NCBI GenBank assembly: GCA_965601955.1
Contig: OZ271855.1
Coordinates: 992,001-1,056,000 of the forward strand
DNA from: RHLJ01 sp965601955
GTDB taxonomy: Bacteria; Bacteroidota; Rhodothermia; Balneolales; Balneolaceae
Reading direction: 5' to 3'
Length of the DNA stretch: 64,000 nucleotides
The notes under the pieces are model-generated. The model saw only the letters and a program-made list of their open reading frames with translations. It searched no databases and had not been told where the DNA came from. The translations under genes and the position numbers were made by a program. Below, piece by piece: positions 37,868 through 46,255 of this stretch. Numbering within the stretch: position 1 is the stretch's first letter; each line of letters begins with the position of its first letter.

Positions 37868-38950
37868 TTATCCGTTGTTAGATCGGAAATTTTTCATGAA
37901 GCTCACAAGCGCCTCTATGCTTTCTCTGGGGCATGCGTTGTAGATACTTGCCCGTATGCCCCCAACACTGCGGTGGCCTTTTAAGGCTACTAAATCGTGA
38001 GAAGTAGCTTCTTTAAGGAACTTTGCTTCAAGCTCTTCAGAACCTAATCTAAAGCAAACATTCATATTCGAGCGAGAGTTTTGTTCAGCGGTACCGGTGT
38101 AGAAGTCATCGGAGTCAATTTCATTATAAATGAGAGCTGCTTTTTCCTCATTAAAGCTTCTAAAGTATTCAAGCCCGCCTTTGTTTTCTATCCATTCAAG
38201 AACAAGGTTCACCATATAGATTGCAAAAGTTGGAGGAGTATTAAACATCGCTCCGTTTGCATGAGTATGATAGTTTACCATAGTCGGAATATCGGTTTTG
38301 GTAGCGAGCTTGAGAAAATCCTTCTTTACAATAGCTACTGTTACACCTGCTGGTCCAAGGTTTTTTTGAGCTCCGGAATAAATGATTCCATATTTCTGTA
38401 CATCGATAGGGCGAGACAAAAAATCGGAGGAAGTATCACATACAAGAGGAATGCCATTGGTTTCAGGTTCTGAACTAAACTGCGTTCCAAAAATGGTGTT
38501 ATTGGAAGTAAAGTGAACGTATTTGGATCCGTTAGATAGCGTGATCTCATCATCGCTCGGCACTCTATTAAAATTAGAGTCGGCACTAGTAAACGCTTCG
38601 TTTATAGTTCCAAAGAGCTGGGCTTCTTTTATGGCTTTCTTGCTCCATGCACCGGTATTGATGTAATCGGCTGTTTCTCCTTTACCTAAAAAGTTAAATG
38701 GGACACTGAAGAACTGAGTACTTGCACCTCCCTGTAGAAACATGATTTCAAAGTCATCTCCTAGTCCCAAAATGGATGAAAGTCGTTGCCTTGCTTGCGC
38801 ATCTATTTCAGTGTATTCAGGTCCACGGTGGCTCTTCTCCATAATGGAGGTTCCTGTTCCTTTGTAGTCTACGAGTTCTTCTTGCGCTTTCTGCAACACC
38901 TCTAAAGGCAAAATCGCAGGCCCGGCGCTAAAGTTGTGTACTCTTTTCAT
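37868..38950 (-). CDS. serC: Phosphoserine aminotransferase
   Basis: This 360-residue PLP enzyme converts 3-phosphohydroxypyruvate and glutamate to phosphoserine in serine synthesis and also serves vitamin B6 synthesis. The opening NFSAGPAILPLEVL, the GTGTSIMEKSHRG segment, the PLP-contact GGASTQF and the Schiff-base Lys K196 in YSGAQKNLGPAG are all present. The closing GLRASIYNA-type segment appears as GGIRASIYNACP. It lies 24 bp downstream of the DUF1015 gene, with which it probably forms an operon. A serA gene is not in view. Confidence 0.96.
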   Translation of the reverse strand: MKRVHNFSAGPAILPLEVLQKAQEELVDYKGTGTSIMEKSHRGPEYTEIDAQARQRLSSILGLGDDFEIMFLQGGASTQFFSVPFNFLGKGETADYINTGAWSKKAIKEAQLFGTINEAFTSADSNFNRVPSDDEITLSNGSKYVHFTSNNTIFGTQFSSEPETNGIPLVCDTSSDFLSRPIDVQKYGIIYSGAQKNLGPAGVTVAIVKKDFLKLATKTDIPTMVNYHTHANGAMFNTPPTFAIYMVNLVLEWIENKGGLEYFRSFNEEKAALIYNEIDSDDFYTGTAEQNSRSNMNVCFRLGSEELEAKFLKEATSHDLVALKGHRSVGGIRASIYNACPRESIEALVSFMKNFRSNNG

Positions 38951-38974
38951 GTATTGTGTAAGTGTGAGTGATGA

Positions 38975-40183
38975 TTAAAATGTATGAATTAAGAGACCAG
39001 AACGTAGCTTAGGTTCAAACCAGGTTGATTTAGGAGGCATGAGCAATCCTGCATCTGAAACGGCCATCAATTCCTCAATACTTGTCGGATACATACTTAT
39101 ACCAAGGTCTACTTTCCCAGAATCTACTAGTCGTTCAAGTTCTTGAGTTCCTCTGATTCCGCCGACAAAATGGATGTTTTTATCCTTTCTGGGATCAGTA
39201 ATATTTAAATATGGCTCCAGGATGAATTCCTGTAATCGAGCAACATCCAGATGATCTGCAACGGTACTTCTTTGAGTTTCTGGAAGAGATACTCCAACCC
39301 AGCTTCCATCCATGTATAACGCTAAATCACCTTTTTGATTCGGAACAGGATTTGCGTTTTCTCTTAGTTCAAAAGTCTCTTTGAGGCGACTTTTAAAGTC
39401 ATCCGGGATACTGTAAACAATGCGGTTATATGCCAGGATATCCATTTCATGCCTCGGAAAAAGAACAGACGGAAAGAAATCATAGTTCTGAGGTTCATTT
39501 GAACCAGATGCCTTAGCTCTCAAAGCATGAGCAGCTCTTGAAGCGCTTGCACATCGATGATGCCCGTCAGCTACATATAAAACGGGAATCTTTTTGAATG
39601 CATTACTAAGGCTTTCTGAATCCTGAACCTTCCATATAGTGTGCTGAACTCCGTCAACCGCTGTAAAATCGTAAAGAGGTGCATCTGTTGATGCTTTTTC
39701 TATAAGTGAAGAAATACCTGCCTCATCATTAAAAGTAAACATTACTGGCTCAGGATGGGCTTGAAGCGTAAGAAGATGTTTAGTTCGATCATCTTCTTTA
39801 TCAGGTCGGGTAAGTTCGTGCTTTAAGATGATGTTATTATCATATTCATCTACACTTACACACCCAAAAATCCCTGTTTGTGATTTTCCTTTCCAGGTTA
39901 GTTTGTAGATATAAAGTGCTTCATCTGAATCCTGTACCATTTCATGAGAAGCGAGCAAAGCGTCTAAGTTCTCTTTCCCTTTTTGATACACTTCTTCTGA
40001 ATATATATCTGTTTCCGGGGGGAGATCAATTTCAGGGCGAATTACATGCAAGAAACTTAAAGGGTTATCCTCGGCCATTGAGCTAGCTTCTTCGGTATTT
40101 ATCACATCATAAGGAACAGAAGCAATTTTAGAAGTGAACTCAGGTTTGGGTCGCCAGGCTTTAAAGGGGTTTACTATAGCCAT
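38975..40183 (-). CDS. DUF1015-family protein
   Basis: This 402-residue cytoplasmic protein matches the DUF1015 family. The N-terminus is FKAWRPKPEFTSKIASVPYDVIN. The conserved centre is VLYVADGHHRCASASRAA, preceded by a kinase-like GHHR context, and ends in MPPKSTWFEPKLRSGLLIH. The function is not established, though DUF1015 genes often lie beside serine-synthesis genes, as here with serC 24 bp downstream. The start ATG at 40183 gives the expected family N-terminus. Confidence 0.9.
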   Translation of the reverse strand: MAIVNPFKAWRPKPEFTSKIASVPYDVINTEEASSMAEDNPLSFLHVIRPEIDLPPETDIYSEEVYQKGKENLDALLASHEMVQDSDEALYIYKLTWKGKSQTGIFGCVSVDEYDNNIILKHELTRPDKEDDRTKHLLTLQAHPEPVMFTFNDEAGISSLIEKASTDAPLYDFTAVDGVQHTIWKVQDSESLSNAFKKIPVLYVADGHHRCASASRAAHALRAKASGSNEPQNYDFFPSVLFPRHEMDILAYNRIVYSIPDDFKSRLKETFELRENANPVPNQKGDLALYMDGSWVGVSLPETQRSTVADHLDVARLQEFILEPYLNITDPRKDKNIHFVGGIRGTQELERLVDSGKVDLGISMYPTSIEELMAVSDAGLLMPPKSTWFEPKLRSGLLIHTF

Positions 40184-40284
40184 AAGGTCAATTATTCAAT
40201 ATTTTCGGAAGCATTAAAGGTAAAGAAAAAAGAACTTTGTTAAGTTTAAATCAGCATAAATTTTAAGAATAAACAGGAAATATT

Positions 40285-40599
40285 ATGACAGCAGATAACA
40301 TCAGTGCAGACCAACAAGATCAGCTATTGCTAATGATGTTAATACAGCAACATCAGCAGATCGGAATGATGGGGTTAGGGAAAATCAAAAACCCAGCTAC
40401 TGATCAAATTGAAAGAGAACTTGCTTCAGCTAAATACGCCATTGATACTTTAAATGCATTAAAGAAGTATACGGCTGGAAACCTTCCCAAAGAACTGGAA
40501 GGATATCTTGATCAAACGCTTACCAACTTACGGCTGAATTATGCTGATGAAGCTAAAAAGGAAGATCAGGCAGATTCAGAGAATAAATCGGATGCCTAA
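40285..40599 (+). CDS. DUF1844-family protein
   Basis: This 104-residue soluble protein is a helical hairpin with the DUF1844 pattern: QQHQQIGMMGLGKIKNPATDQIERELASAKYAIDTL, then GNLPKELEGYLDQTLTNLRLNY. It ends in a charged tail. The function is unknown. Its last codons overlap the Nudix gene by 8 bp, so the two are translationally coupled. Confidence 0.85.
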   Translation: MTADNISADQQDQLLLMMLIQQHQQIGMMGLGKIKNPATDQIERELASAKYAIDTLNALKKYTAGNLPKELEGYLDQTLTNLRLNYADEAKKEDQADSENKSDA

Positions 40600-41026
40600 A
40601 CAAATAAAAGCTGCCGGTGGGGTGGTCTTTAGATTATCCGAGGAAAAGGCAGAGCTTGAGATACTTCTCATCTATAGAAATCAAACCTGGGATTTACCAA
40701 AGGGAAAGCTCGAGAAAGGGGAGACTATACAAATGTGCGCAGTAAGAGAGGTAGCTGAAGAAACGGGTACTCAATTACCAATGGTGGTTGACGACCTGGG
40801 CACTACTTATCATGAGTATACAGAGAAGGGGAAAGAGATAGGAAAGACTACATACTGGTATAGCATGGTATTTCCAAGATATCAATCTTTAACCCCTCAA
40901 ATAGAAGAAGGAATAGAGCTAATTGAATGGGTGCCTTTGGGTAAGGCTTTAGAGAAAGTAGGTTTTCAAAACTTGAAGGAAGTACTATTCAGATTTGTAA
41001 ACCTAATGCAAACAAAAAAGGCGTGA
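40592..41026 (+). CDS. Nudix hydrolase
   Basis: This protein is 144 residues from ATG 40592, a start chosen because the Nudix fold begins at PKQIKAAGGVVFR right after it. A longer frame back to 40541 would only add residues read in another frame of the DUF1844 gene. The Nudix box runs from G38 to T60 (GKLEKGETIQM...REVAEETGT), with the metal-binding REVAEE intact. The last position is Thr, not a bulky hydrophobic residue. The family cleaves nucleoside-diphosphate-linked compounds such as Ap4A or NDP-sugars. The substrate is unknown. Confidence 0.93.
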   Translation: MPKQIKAAGGVVFRLSEEKAELEILLIYRNQTWDLPKGKLEKGETIQMCAVREVAEETGTQLPMVVDDLGTTYHEYTEKGKEIGKTTYWYSMVFPRYQSLTPQIEEGIELIEWVPLGKALEKVGFQNLKEVLFRFVNLMQTKKA

Positions 41027-41043
41027 TAAAATTACCACGCCTT
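41013..41043 (-). terminator. Terminator of the tonB genes (minus strand)
   Basis: AAGGCGTG (41018-41025) pairs with CACGCCTT (41036-41043) around a 10-nt loop. On the minus strand the hairpin is followed by TTTTTTG. The 5' arm overlaps the last codons of the Nudix gene, so on the plus strand it can also form a hairpin but lacks a T-run. Confidence 0.8.
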
Positions 41044-41066
41044 GAAAGTGTTAACTGATAACTAAA

Positions 41067-41723
41067 TCAGTTCTGAAGCCTGAATACAATTGGCAGACTG
41101 TACTGAACACGAACTGCACGTCCTCGTTGCATTCCGGGAGTAAATTGAGCTTGTTTTACTGCTTCAAGTGCTGCCTCATCACAACCACCACCAATACCAC
41201 GAATAACTCTTGGATTTTCTACTTTCCCTTGCTCATTAACAATGAACTGAACAGTAACACGCCCCTCAATTCCAGCTCTTCGAGCCATCTCAGGGTATTT
41301 TACTTTTCTTTGAAGGTCAGCAAGACCACCTTTCAACTGGGGCATAGTTTCAACAACTACGAAGAAATCTTCTTCTTCCTCTTCAGATGGAGGTGGTGGG
41401 GGTGGAAGGTCAAGAGGACCATCCAAATCTAATTCGGCATCAAGGTCTAGAATCTCATCCTCAATAATCTCATCATTAGGTACTTCAACAGGTACCGGTG
41501 GACGAGGTGGAGGTGGAGGAGTTTCTATTTGCTTGGTTTGAATAACCTCTTCCATCACCACTTCCTCTTGTTCTTCAATGGGTGGTGGAGTTGGAGGTTC
41601 ACTGTACAAATTGATCTTGACTAAGCCAATGATAAATAATAATGCGACAATCAAACCCACCTGGAGCGTAATATTGTACGATCTACGTAGGTCTACTCCT
41701 GCCTGTTTTCTTTCTGTAATCAT
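41067..41723 (-). CDS. tonB: Energy transducer TonB (copy 1)
   Basis: This 218-residue protein has a cytoplasmic N-terminus, one membrane anchor (about 17-36) and a periplasmic Pro/Glu-rich spacer (about 46-125, many PPPPPP runs and EEEEED). The TonB C-terminal domain (about 129-218) contains MPQLKGGLADLQRKVKYPEMARRAGIEGRVTVQFIV and GGGCDEAALEAVKQAQFTPG. It passes proton-motive energy from ExbB-ExbD to outer-membrane receptors such as the one at 12342-15074. exbBD genes are not in view. Copy 2 lies 129 bp upstream on the same strand, so they may share a transcript. Confidence 0.93.
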   Translation of the reverse strand: MITERKQAGVDLRRSYNITLQVGLIVALLFIIGLVKINLYSEPPTPPPIEEQEEVVMEEVIQTKQIETPPPPPRPPVPVEVPNDEIIEDEILDLDAELDLDGPLDLPPPPPPSEEEEEDFFVVVETMPQLKGGLADLQRKVKYPEMARRAGIEGRVTVQFIVNEQGKVENPRVIRGIGGGCDEAALEAVKQAQFTPGMQRGRAVRVQYSLPIVFRLQN

Positions 41724-41852
41724 AACCTATCCTTAATTCTCAATGATTTTTTTAGGGACTAAAAAAGAACGTGTTTTTTTGCTAAGACCGCAAGTCATTT
41801 ATTTAAATATTACTGTACTGTAACGAAATTAATACGGATATCTTTTATGGGC

Positions 41853-42494
41853 TTAATTTTGTAGTTCAAACTTTACGGACTGACTCATCTTTACCTTGAC
41901 GAATTTCCCATTTTGAATGCCAGGAGTAAATGTCATTTTTTTGATAACCCTGAGTACTTCTTCATCGCATCCACCGCCGATTCCTCTTAAGATGACAGGG
42001 TTTTCCACTTCTCCCAGTTCATTTATAATAAATTGAACAGTGACTCTACCCTCAATTCCGGCTTCTCGAGCCATTTTTGGATATTTAATCTCACCATAGA
42101 GTTTTTCGAGCCCCCCTTTCATCGTTGGCATTACTTCTACAATTAATGGTATTTTTTCTTCAATTGGAGGTGTTCTCGGTGGGGGAAGAGGGATGGCTTC
42201 ATCGGGTTCGAAGTCAATAAAAGTAATTGGGTCTGGTTCAATTGGGTCATCATTTGGAACTTCTATAAGAACAGATGGTTTATGAGGAGTGGGTTTTTTA
42301 GGATCTTGGGTGATCGGTATGTCAACGATGGGTTCAAGATCAGGAGTGAAGACTTCGTACTTGTTATCTGATTCTTTGGCTTCGAAACGAACATTAGTTG
42401 CTACAATTAGGAAAAGAAGTGCAGATATAATTCCTATTTGTGTGAATATGGTATAGTAAGCACGTAAGTTGGCCTTAGGGCTTTTTTTGATCAT
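41853..42494 (-). CDS. tonB: Energy transducer TonB (copy 2)
   Basis: This 213-residue paralogue of the neighbouring TonB shares the same plan: one membrane segment (about 14-31), a Pro/acidic spacer and a TonB C-terminal domain (about 120-213). The C-domain motif MPTMKGGLEKLYGEIKYPKMAREAGIEGRVTVQFI and GGGCDEEVLRVIKKMTFTPG match copy 1 closely. The spacer is less Pro-dense and has fewer Glu runs. A tandem duplication with divergence is the simplest origin. The VanZ-like gene lies 78 bp upstream. Confidence 0.92.
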   Translation of the reverse strand: MIKKSPKANLRAYYTIFTQIGIISALLFLIVATNVRFEAKESDNKYEVFTPDLEPIVDIPITQDPKKPTPHKPSVLIEVPNDDPIEPDPITFIDFEPDEAIPLPPPRTPPIEEKIPLIVEVMPTMKGGLEKLYGEIKYPKMAREAGIEGRVTVQFIINELGEVENPVILRGIGGGCDEEVLRVIKKMTFTPGIQNGKFVKVKMSQSVKFELQN

Positions 42495-42572
42495 GATTGT
42501 AAGATTAGTTAGTACAGTATTAATAAAACTGTATTCAACTCATGGAGATATCACATGATCATGCCGGAATAA

Positions 42573-42962
42573 CTATTCTTTAAAAAGTTTTCGAAAAAAG
42601 AAGGGCAACAATAAAATAGCAAAGGTTGATCCTAACCCATCCGCAATGAAATCATACAGCTCCGGACTTCGGTTTGTGGGAAGTACAAATTGAAGGGTTT
42701 CAATTAGAAGCCCAAAGAATAGCCCAAATATAAATACCCAAAAAAGATTGGGACGCCCCTTTTTCTTTAGTGCCCAGACTATTCCAAATAGGAAGGTCCA
42801 GATAGCAAAAGCAAGAAAGTGCCCGACCTTATCATAATCCCAAATATTAATTTTGGAAAGCTGATCCGCTGGATATAAGGTGCCTATACATATTACTCCG
42901 GTAGCCAGTACTAGAAGAATTAGTGGGAGTTTTCTGTATTTGAGGATGAATACTTTAATAAT
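42573..42962 (-). CDS. VanZ-like membrane protein, no canonical start codon
   Basis: Reading the minus strand between tonB copy 2 and nnrD/nnrE gives an uninterrupted frame, closed upstream by TAG, that encodes about 129 residues. It has four predicted membrane segments and the VanZ pattern DKVGHFLAFAIW, then IETLQFVLPTNRSPELYDFIADGLG. There is no ATG, GTG or TTG near the expected N-terminus. The best candidate is ATT at 42962-42960 (ATT-ATT-AAA), 7 nt after the nnrD/nnrE stop codon, which suggests reinitiation. A lost start codon or a base error is the alternative. The function of VanZ-like proteins outside glycopeptide resistance is unclear. Confidence 0.72.
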   Translation of the reverse strand: MIKVFILKYRKLPLILLVLATGVICIGTLYPADQLSKINIWDYDKVGHFLAFAIWTFLFGIVWALKKKGRPNLFWVFIFGLFFGLLIETLQFVLPTNRSPELYDFIADGLGSTFAILLLPFFFRKLFKE

Positions 42963-42969
42963 TGAGAAA

Positions 42970-44463
42970 TTAAATAAGATGAATAGGTTCTAAAGGTGCA
43001 GTGGAGGTATTCGAATGATAGTCTGCTTTATCCTTACCGTCTAAAAGTGCAAAACAGCAGGCAAGTTCCCCGTTTTTCTTTGAAAGCCAGTACCCGGCTA
43101 CTTTGCCAGCCAATATATCTCCAAAGCCAGCCCGGGAGAAAATTCGGGTATCATACCCGGTCATGAAAATCTGTTGATCAGTTACTACTTCTGAAGGAAG
43201 CCCTTTTGAGAGAACAGTAGAGCTCAACGCCTTTGAAAGCCCCGCAGAAATTTCTAGTCTGTTTTCTGCATCTGTGCCAAAGCCTTTAGCCAGTTTTTTC
43301 AATTCTCCTGGGTGAGGCGTCAAAATCCAGTTTGCCTGTTCCGGTTTTTGAAGATTGTTGTCTTCGGAAATTGCGAATAAGGCATCCGCGTCAATTACTA
43401 CATCCTCTTCAAAAGCAGAAAGCAGAGACTGAACGAATAATACCGTTTCAGGAGCGCGACCAAGTCCCGGTCCTATTAAAAGAACGCCCGGTTTTTCAGA
43501 TAGAATTTCTAATACCGTATCAAGGTGAGAAGACTTGAAGAATACATCGCTATCAATTCCAACAGGTCTCTTGATAATTTGAAGGAGGCTTTTTTCATAC
43601 ACATCCAGTAAACCTTTCGGGGTGATTAATATCACTCCCCCTACTCCGGTGGCCCATGCACTTTGACTTGCCAATGCTGCTGCTCCTGTTAAGCCTTCAG
43701 AACCAGCTATAATGTAGACGACACCTCCGTCATATTTATGTCTCCTTTTAACATCTTCCTCATTCTCGTACACCCAGGAAGAATCGATAAGAAAAGTATG
43801 GGATGATTTGTATTTGGAGGGAAAAGTAAGATCGCACAATATAATATCTCCACATACATCGTAGCCTTGATTCAGGTAATATCCTTGTTTTAAGGTTCCA
43901 AAAGCCAGGGTGTAGTCAGCTGAAATCGAAATGCCTAATACTTGCCCTGTATCAGCGCTTAACCCGGAGGGTATGTCCATGGAGAATGTGGTGGAATGTT
44001 GCTTATTCGCCCAATCGATAATCTCATCAAGCGGCGATGCAATTTCCGAGCTTAGTCCGGTGCCGAATATCCCATCTACTATAAAATCGAAAGAGGAATC
44101 GGTGAGTTCTTTAAGGGAATCAACAAAAGTAATCGAGTGCCCCAGTTTTTTTAGCAAATCGAGATTTTTGGAACAATCTGCGGAAAGGTTCTCCGATCCA
44201 AGTACAAAAAAGATGGTACAAGTAATCCCTCGTTCACTAAGAATACGGGCTACAACTAAGGCGTCTCCAGCATTATTTCCCTTCCCACAAAGAAAAAGGC
44301 CAGAATTTCCAGCATCAATAGCATTGAGTATAAAATCGGCAGCTCTTGTTCCTGCAATCTCCATCAAGGTGAAGCCATCAATTCCGAACTCAGATATAGT
44401 TCGTTCATCCAATTCGCGGCTGCTTTGTGCCGTAAATAATTGGTATGAATGAGGAATATTCAT
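42970..44463 (-). CDS. nnrDE: Bifunctional NAD(P)H-hydrate epimerase / ADP-dependent NAD(P)H-hydrate dehydratase
   Basis: This 497-residue two-domain protein repairs hydrated NAD(P)H. The N-terminal YjeF_N epimerase (about 1-215) has LFLCGKGNNAGDALVVARIL and VDGIFGTGL. The C-terminal ribokinase-like dehydratase (about 225-497) has VYIIAGSEGLTGAAALAS, LLIGPGLGR, VIDADAL, WILTPHPGEL and the catalytic-type motif RAGFGDILAG. The usual GTGD appears as GFGD, a small variation whose effect is unknown. It lies 8 bp downstream of proS on the same strand. Confidence 0.95.
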   Translation of the reverse strand: MNIPHSYQLFTAQSSRELDERTISEFGIDGFTLMEIAGTRAADFILNAIDAGNSGLFLCGKGNNAGDALVVARILSERGITCTIFFVLGSENLSADCSKNLDLLKKLGHSITFVDSLKELTDSSFDFIVDGIFGTGLSSEIASPLDEIIDWANKQHSTTFSMDIPSGLSADTGQVLGISISADYTLAFGTLKQGYYLNQGYDVCGDIILCDLTFPSKYKSSHTFLIDSSWVYENEEDVKRRHKYDGGVVYIIAGSEGLTGAAALASQSAWATGVGGVILITPKGLLDVYEKSLLQIIKRPVGIDSDVFFKSSHLDTVLEILSEKPGVLLIGPGLGRAPETVLFVQSLLSAFEEDVVIDADALFAISEDNNLQKPEQANWILTPHPGELKKLAKGFGTDAENRLEISAGLSKALSSTVLSKGLPSEVVTDQQIFMTGYDTRIFSRAGFGDILAGKVAGYWLSKKNGELACCFALLDGKDKADYHSNTSTAPLEPIHLI

Positions 44464-44471
44464 CAGACTAT

Positions 44472-45938
44472 TTAGTAAGCCTTAGCGAAAAGAACTTTTT
44501 TGATTGAGGGCTTTCCGGTAACCATGCAAGTTCCGGCTTCTCCTTCTGTTAAAGGAATGCAGCGGATAGTAGCTTTAGTTTCTTCTTTGATCTTTTCTTC
44601 AGTTTCGGGAGTACCATCCCAATGGGCATAAACAAATCCACCCTTTTCTTCTAATACCGATTTGAATTCTTCATAGGTCTCAACTTCTGAAGTCATTTCA
44701 TCACGTCGCTTTTTAGCGGTTTCAAATAAATCATTTTGAATAGTATCCAGAAGCTCTGAAACAAGGTTTCCAATTCCATCCCTGGATTCAAAACTTTTTT
44801 CAAGGGTATCTCTGCGTGCTAATTCAACATTTCCTTTTTCTACATCGCGAGGGCCTACTGCAATTCTCAAGGGAATGCCAGCCGCTTCATGCTCTGCAAA
44901 TTTGAAGCCTGGTTTGTAGTTATCACGATCATCCAGTTTAACTCTGATCCCAAGGGCTTTCAATTCATCATAAATACCATTTCCATATTCAACGACCGAT
45001 GCACGCTGCTCTTCATCCCGGTAGATGGGTACAATCATGACCTGGGTAGGAGCCAGCTTTGGAGGAATGACTAATCCGTTGTCATCAGAATGAGTCATGA
45101 TCAATCCCCCAATCAAACGAGTAGAAACTCCCCAGCTGGTGGCCCAAACAAGTTTATGGTCTCCATCCTTGTCCTGGAATTTCACATCAAAAGCTTTAGC
45201 GAAATTTTGCCCAAGGAAATGAGAAGTGCCAGCCTGGAGAGCCTTGCCATCCTGCATTAACGCCTCAATACAATACGTGTCTTCAGCACCAGCAAAACGC
45301 TCACTTTCAGTCTTCACACCGGTAATTACAGGCATGGCCATAAAGTCCTCAGCAAAGCTTCTATAAACTTCCAACATTTGAAGGGTCTCAGCTTCGGCTT
45401 CTTCTTTAGAAGCATGAGCAGTATGACCTTCCTGCCATAAGAATTCCATGGTTCTTAAAAAGAGTCGGGTACGCATTTCCCACCGAACTACATTAGCCCA
45501 CTGATTGATGAGAATCGGAAGGTCTCGATAAGATTGAATCCAGTTTCGGTAGGTATCCCAAATGATGGTCTCAGAAGTAGGGCGTACAATCAGTTCTTCT
45601 TCCAGCCTGGATTCAGGGTCAACTTCTACCCCTCCATCTACACTCTTAAGCCTGCTATGTGTAATAACTGCACATTCCTTGGCAAAACCCTCAACGTGCT
45701 GAGCTTCTTTAGAGAGGAAAGATTTTGGGATGAAAAGAGGGAAATAAGCATTTTCATGGCCAGTATCCTTGAACATGGTATCCAGTCCCTGGCGCATATT
45801 TTCCCATAGTGCCATTCCATTAGGGCGTATTACCATACAACCACGAACAGGTGAGTGTTCAGCCAGTTTTGCCTCCTTCACCACATCCAGATACCATTGT
45901 GAATAGTCTTGTTCCCTTTTTGTAATACGTTGCGCCAT
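44472..45938 (-). CDS. proS: Proline-tRNA ligase, archaeal/eukaryotic-like short type
   Basis: This 488-residue class IIa synthetase charges tRNA-Pro. Its length and lack of an inserted editing domain fit the archaeal-type enzyme used by many Bacteroidota. Motif 2 is seen as RTRLFLRTMEFLWQEGHTAH and motif 3 as GVSTRLIGGLIMTHSDDNGLVIPP. The C-terminal zinc-type domain ends in ...VLFAKAY. It is the first gene of a minus-strand series proS, nnrD/nnrE, VanZ-like and tonB. Confidence 0.97.
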   Translation of the reverse strand: MAQRITKREQDYSQWYLDVVKEAKLAEHSPVRGCMVIRPNGMALWENMRQGLDTMFKDTGHENAYFPLFIPKSFLSKEAQHVEGFAKECAVITHSRLKSVDGGVEVDPESRLEEELIVRPTSETIIWDTYRNWIQSYRDLPILINQWANVVRWEMRTRLFLRTMEFLWQEGHTAHASKEEAEAETLQMLEVYRSFAEDFMAMPVITGVKTESERFAGAEDTYCIEALMQDGKALQAGTSHFLGQNFAKAFDVKFQDKDGDHKLVWATSWGVSTRLIGGLIMTHSDDNGLVIPPKLAPTQVMIVPIYRDEEQRASVVEYGNGIYDELKALGIRVKLDDRDNYKPGFKFAEHEAAGIPLRIAVGPRDVEKGNVELARRDTLEKSFESRDGIGNLVSELLDTIQNDLFETAKKRRDEMTSEVETYEEFKSVLEEKGGFVYAHWDGTPETEEKIKEETKATIRCIPLTEGEAGTCMVTGKPSIKKVLFAKAY

Positions 45939-46063
45939 GTAACCTTTATAATCTATGTTTTGCGGGAAGTGAAGGTAACAAACTTCCGGTTGAGATTGGG
46001 AACAAATGTCTAAAAAACTGTTACTCTTAAGCTGGGAAAGCTGTATATTTGGCGCTCTCCGAA

Positions 46064-46137
46064 GGCGTGGTAGCTCAGATGGTTAGAGCGCACGACTCAT
46101 AATCGTGAGGTCGGCGGTTCAATTCCGCCCCACGCTA
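46064..46137 (+). tRNA. tRNA-Met (anticodon CAT)
   Basis: A full cloverleaf reads GGCGTGG acceptor, D arm, anticodon stem CACGA/TCGTG with loop CTCATAA (anticodon CAT at 46098-46100), GGCGG/CCGCC T arm and CCACGCT acceptor with discriminator A. The first acceptor pair is G-T. The 3' CCA is not encoded. The anticodon stem lacks three G-C pairs, so it is not the initiator. Elongator tRNA-Met is favoured, but tRNA-Ile2 (lysidine) shares the same anticodon. Confidence 0.93.
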
Positions 46138-46145
46138 CAAATACT

Positions 46146-46178
46146 AAAGCCCGATTCAGAAATGAGCCGGGCTTTTTT
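46146..46178 (+). terminator. Terminator of tRNA-Met
   Basis: AAAGCCC (46146-46152) pairs with GGGCTTT (46169-46175), with an inner stem TCA/TGA, followed by T6. It begins 8 bp after the tRNA. It is nearly identical to the terminator at 50078-50110 downstream of the second BspA gene. Confidence 0.88.
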
Positions 46179-46255
46179 GTTTACAATACTTTGATTTCTC
46201 TGAGCCTTCTGGTAGATTTTTAAAGTTTCGGTCTCACCTTCTATCTTTTGTGGAA

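Noticed and set aside
42573..42962. Treating the VanZ-like frame as noncoding
   Set aside because: The frame is open over 129 codons, has four clear membrane helices and the VanZ E-x-x-Q and R-x-x-x-L-Y-D pattern, so noncoding status is unlikely.
43931..44452. Plus-strand ORF of 173 codons opposite nnrD/nnrE
   Set aside because: It is an antisense shadow of conserved NnrE coding sequence with no independent motif.
46064..46137. tRNA-Ile2 or initiator tRNA instead of elongator tRNA-Met
   Set aside because: The anticodon stem lacks the three G-C pairs of an initiator, and the loop and stem pattern fits elongator Met best. Ile2 cannot be fully excluded, so it is kept as a caveat.
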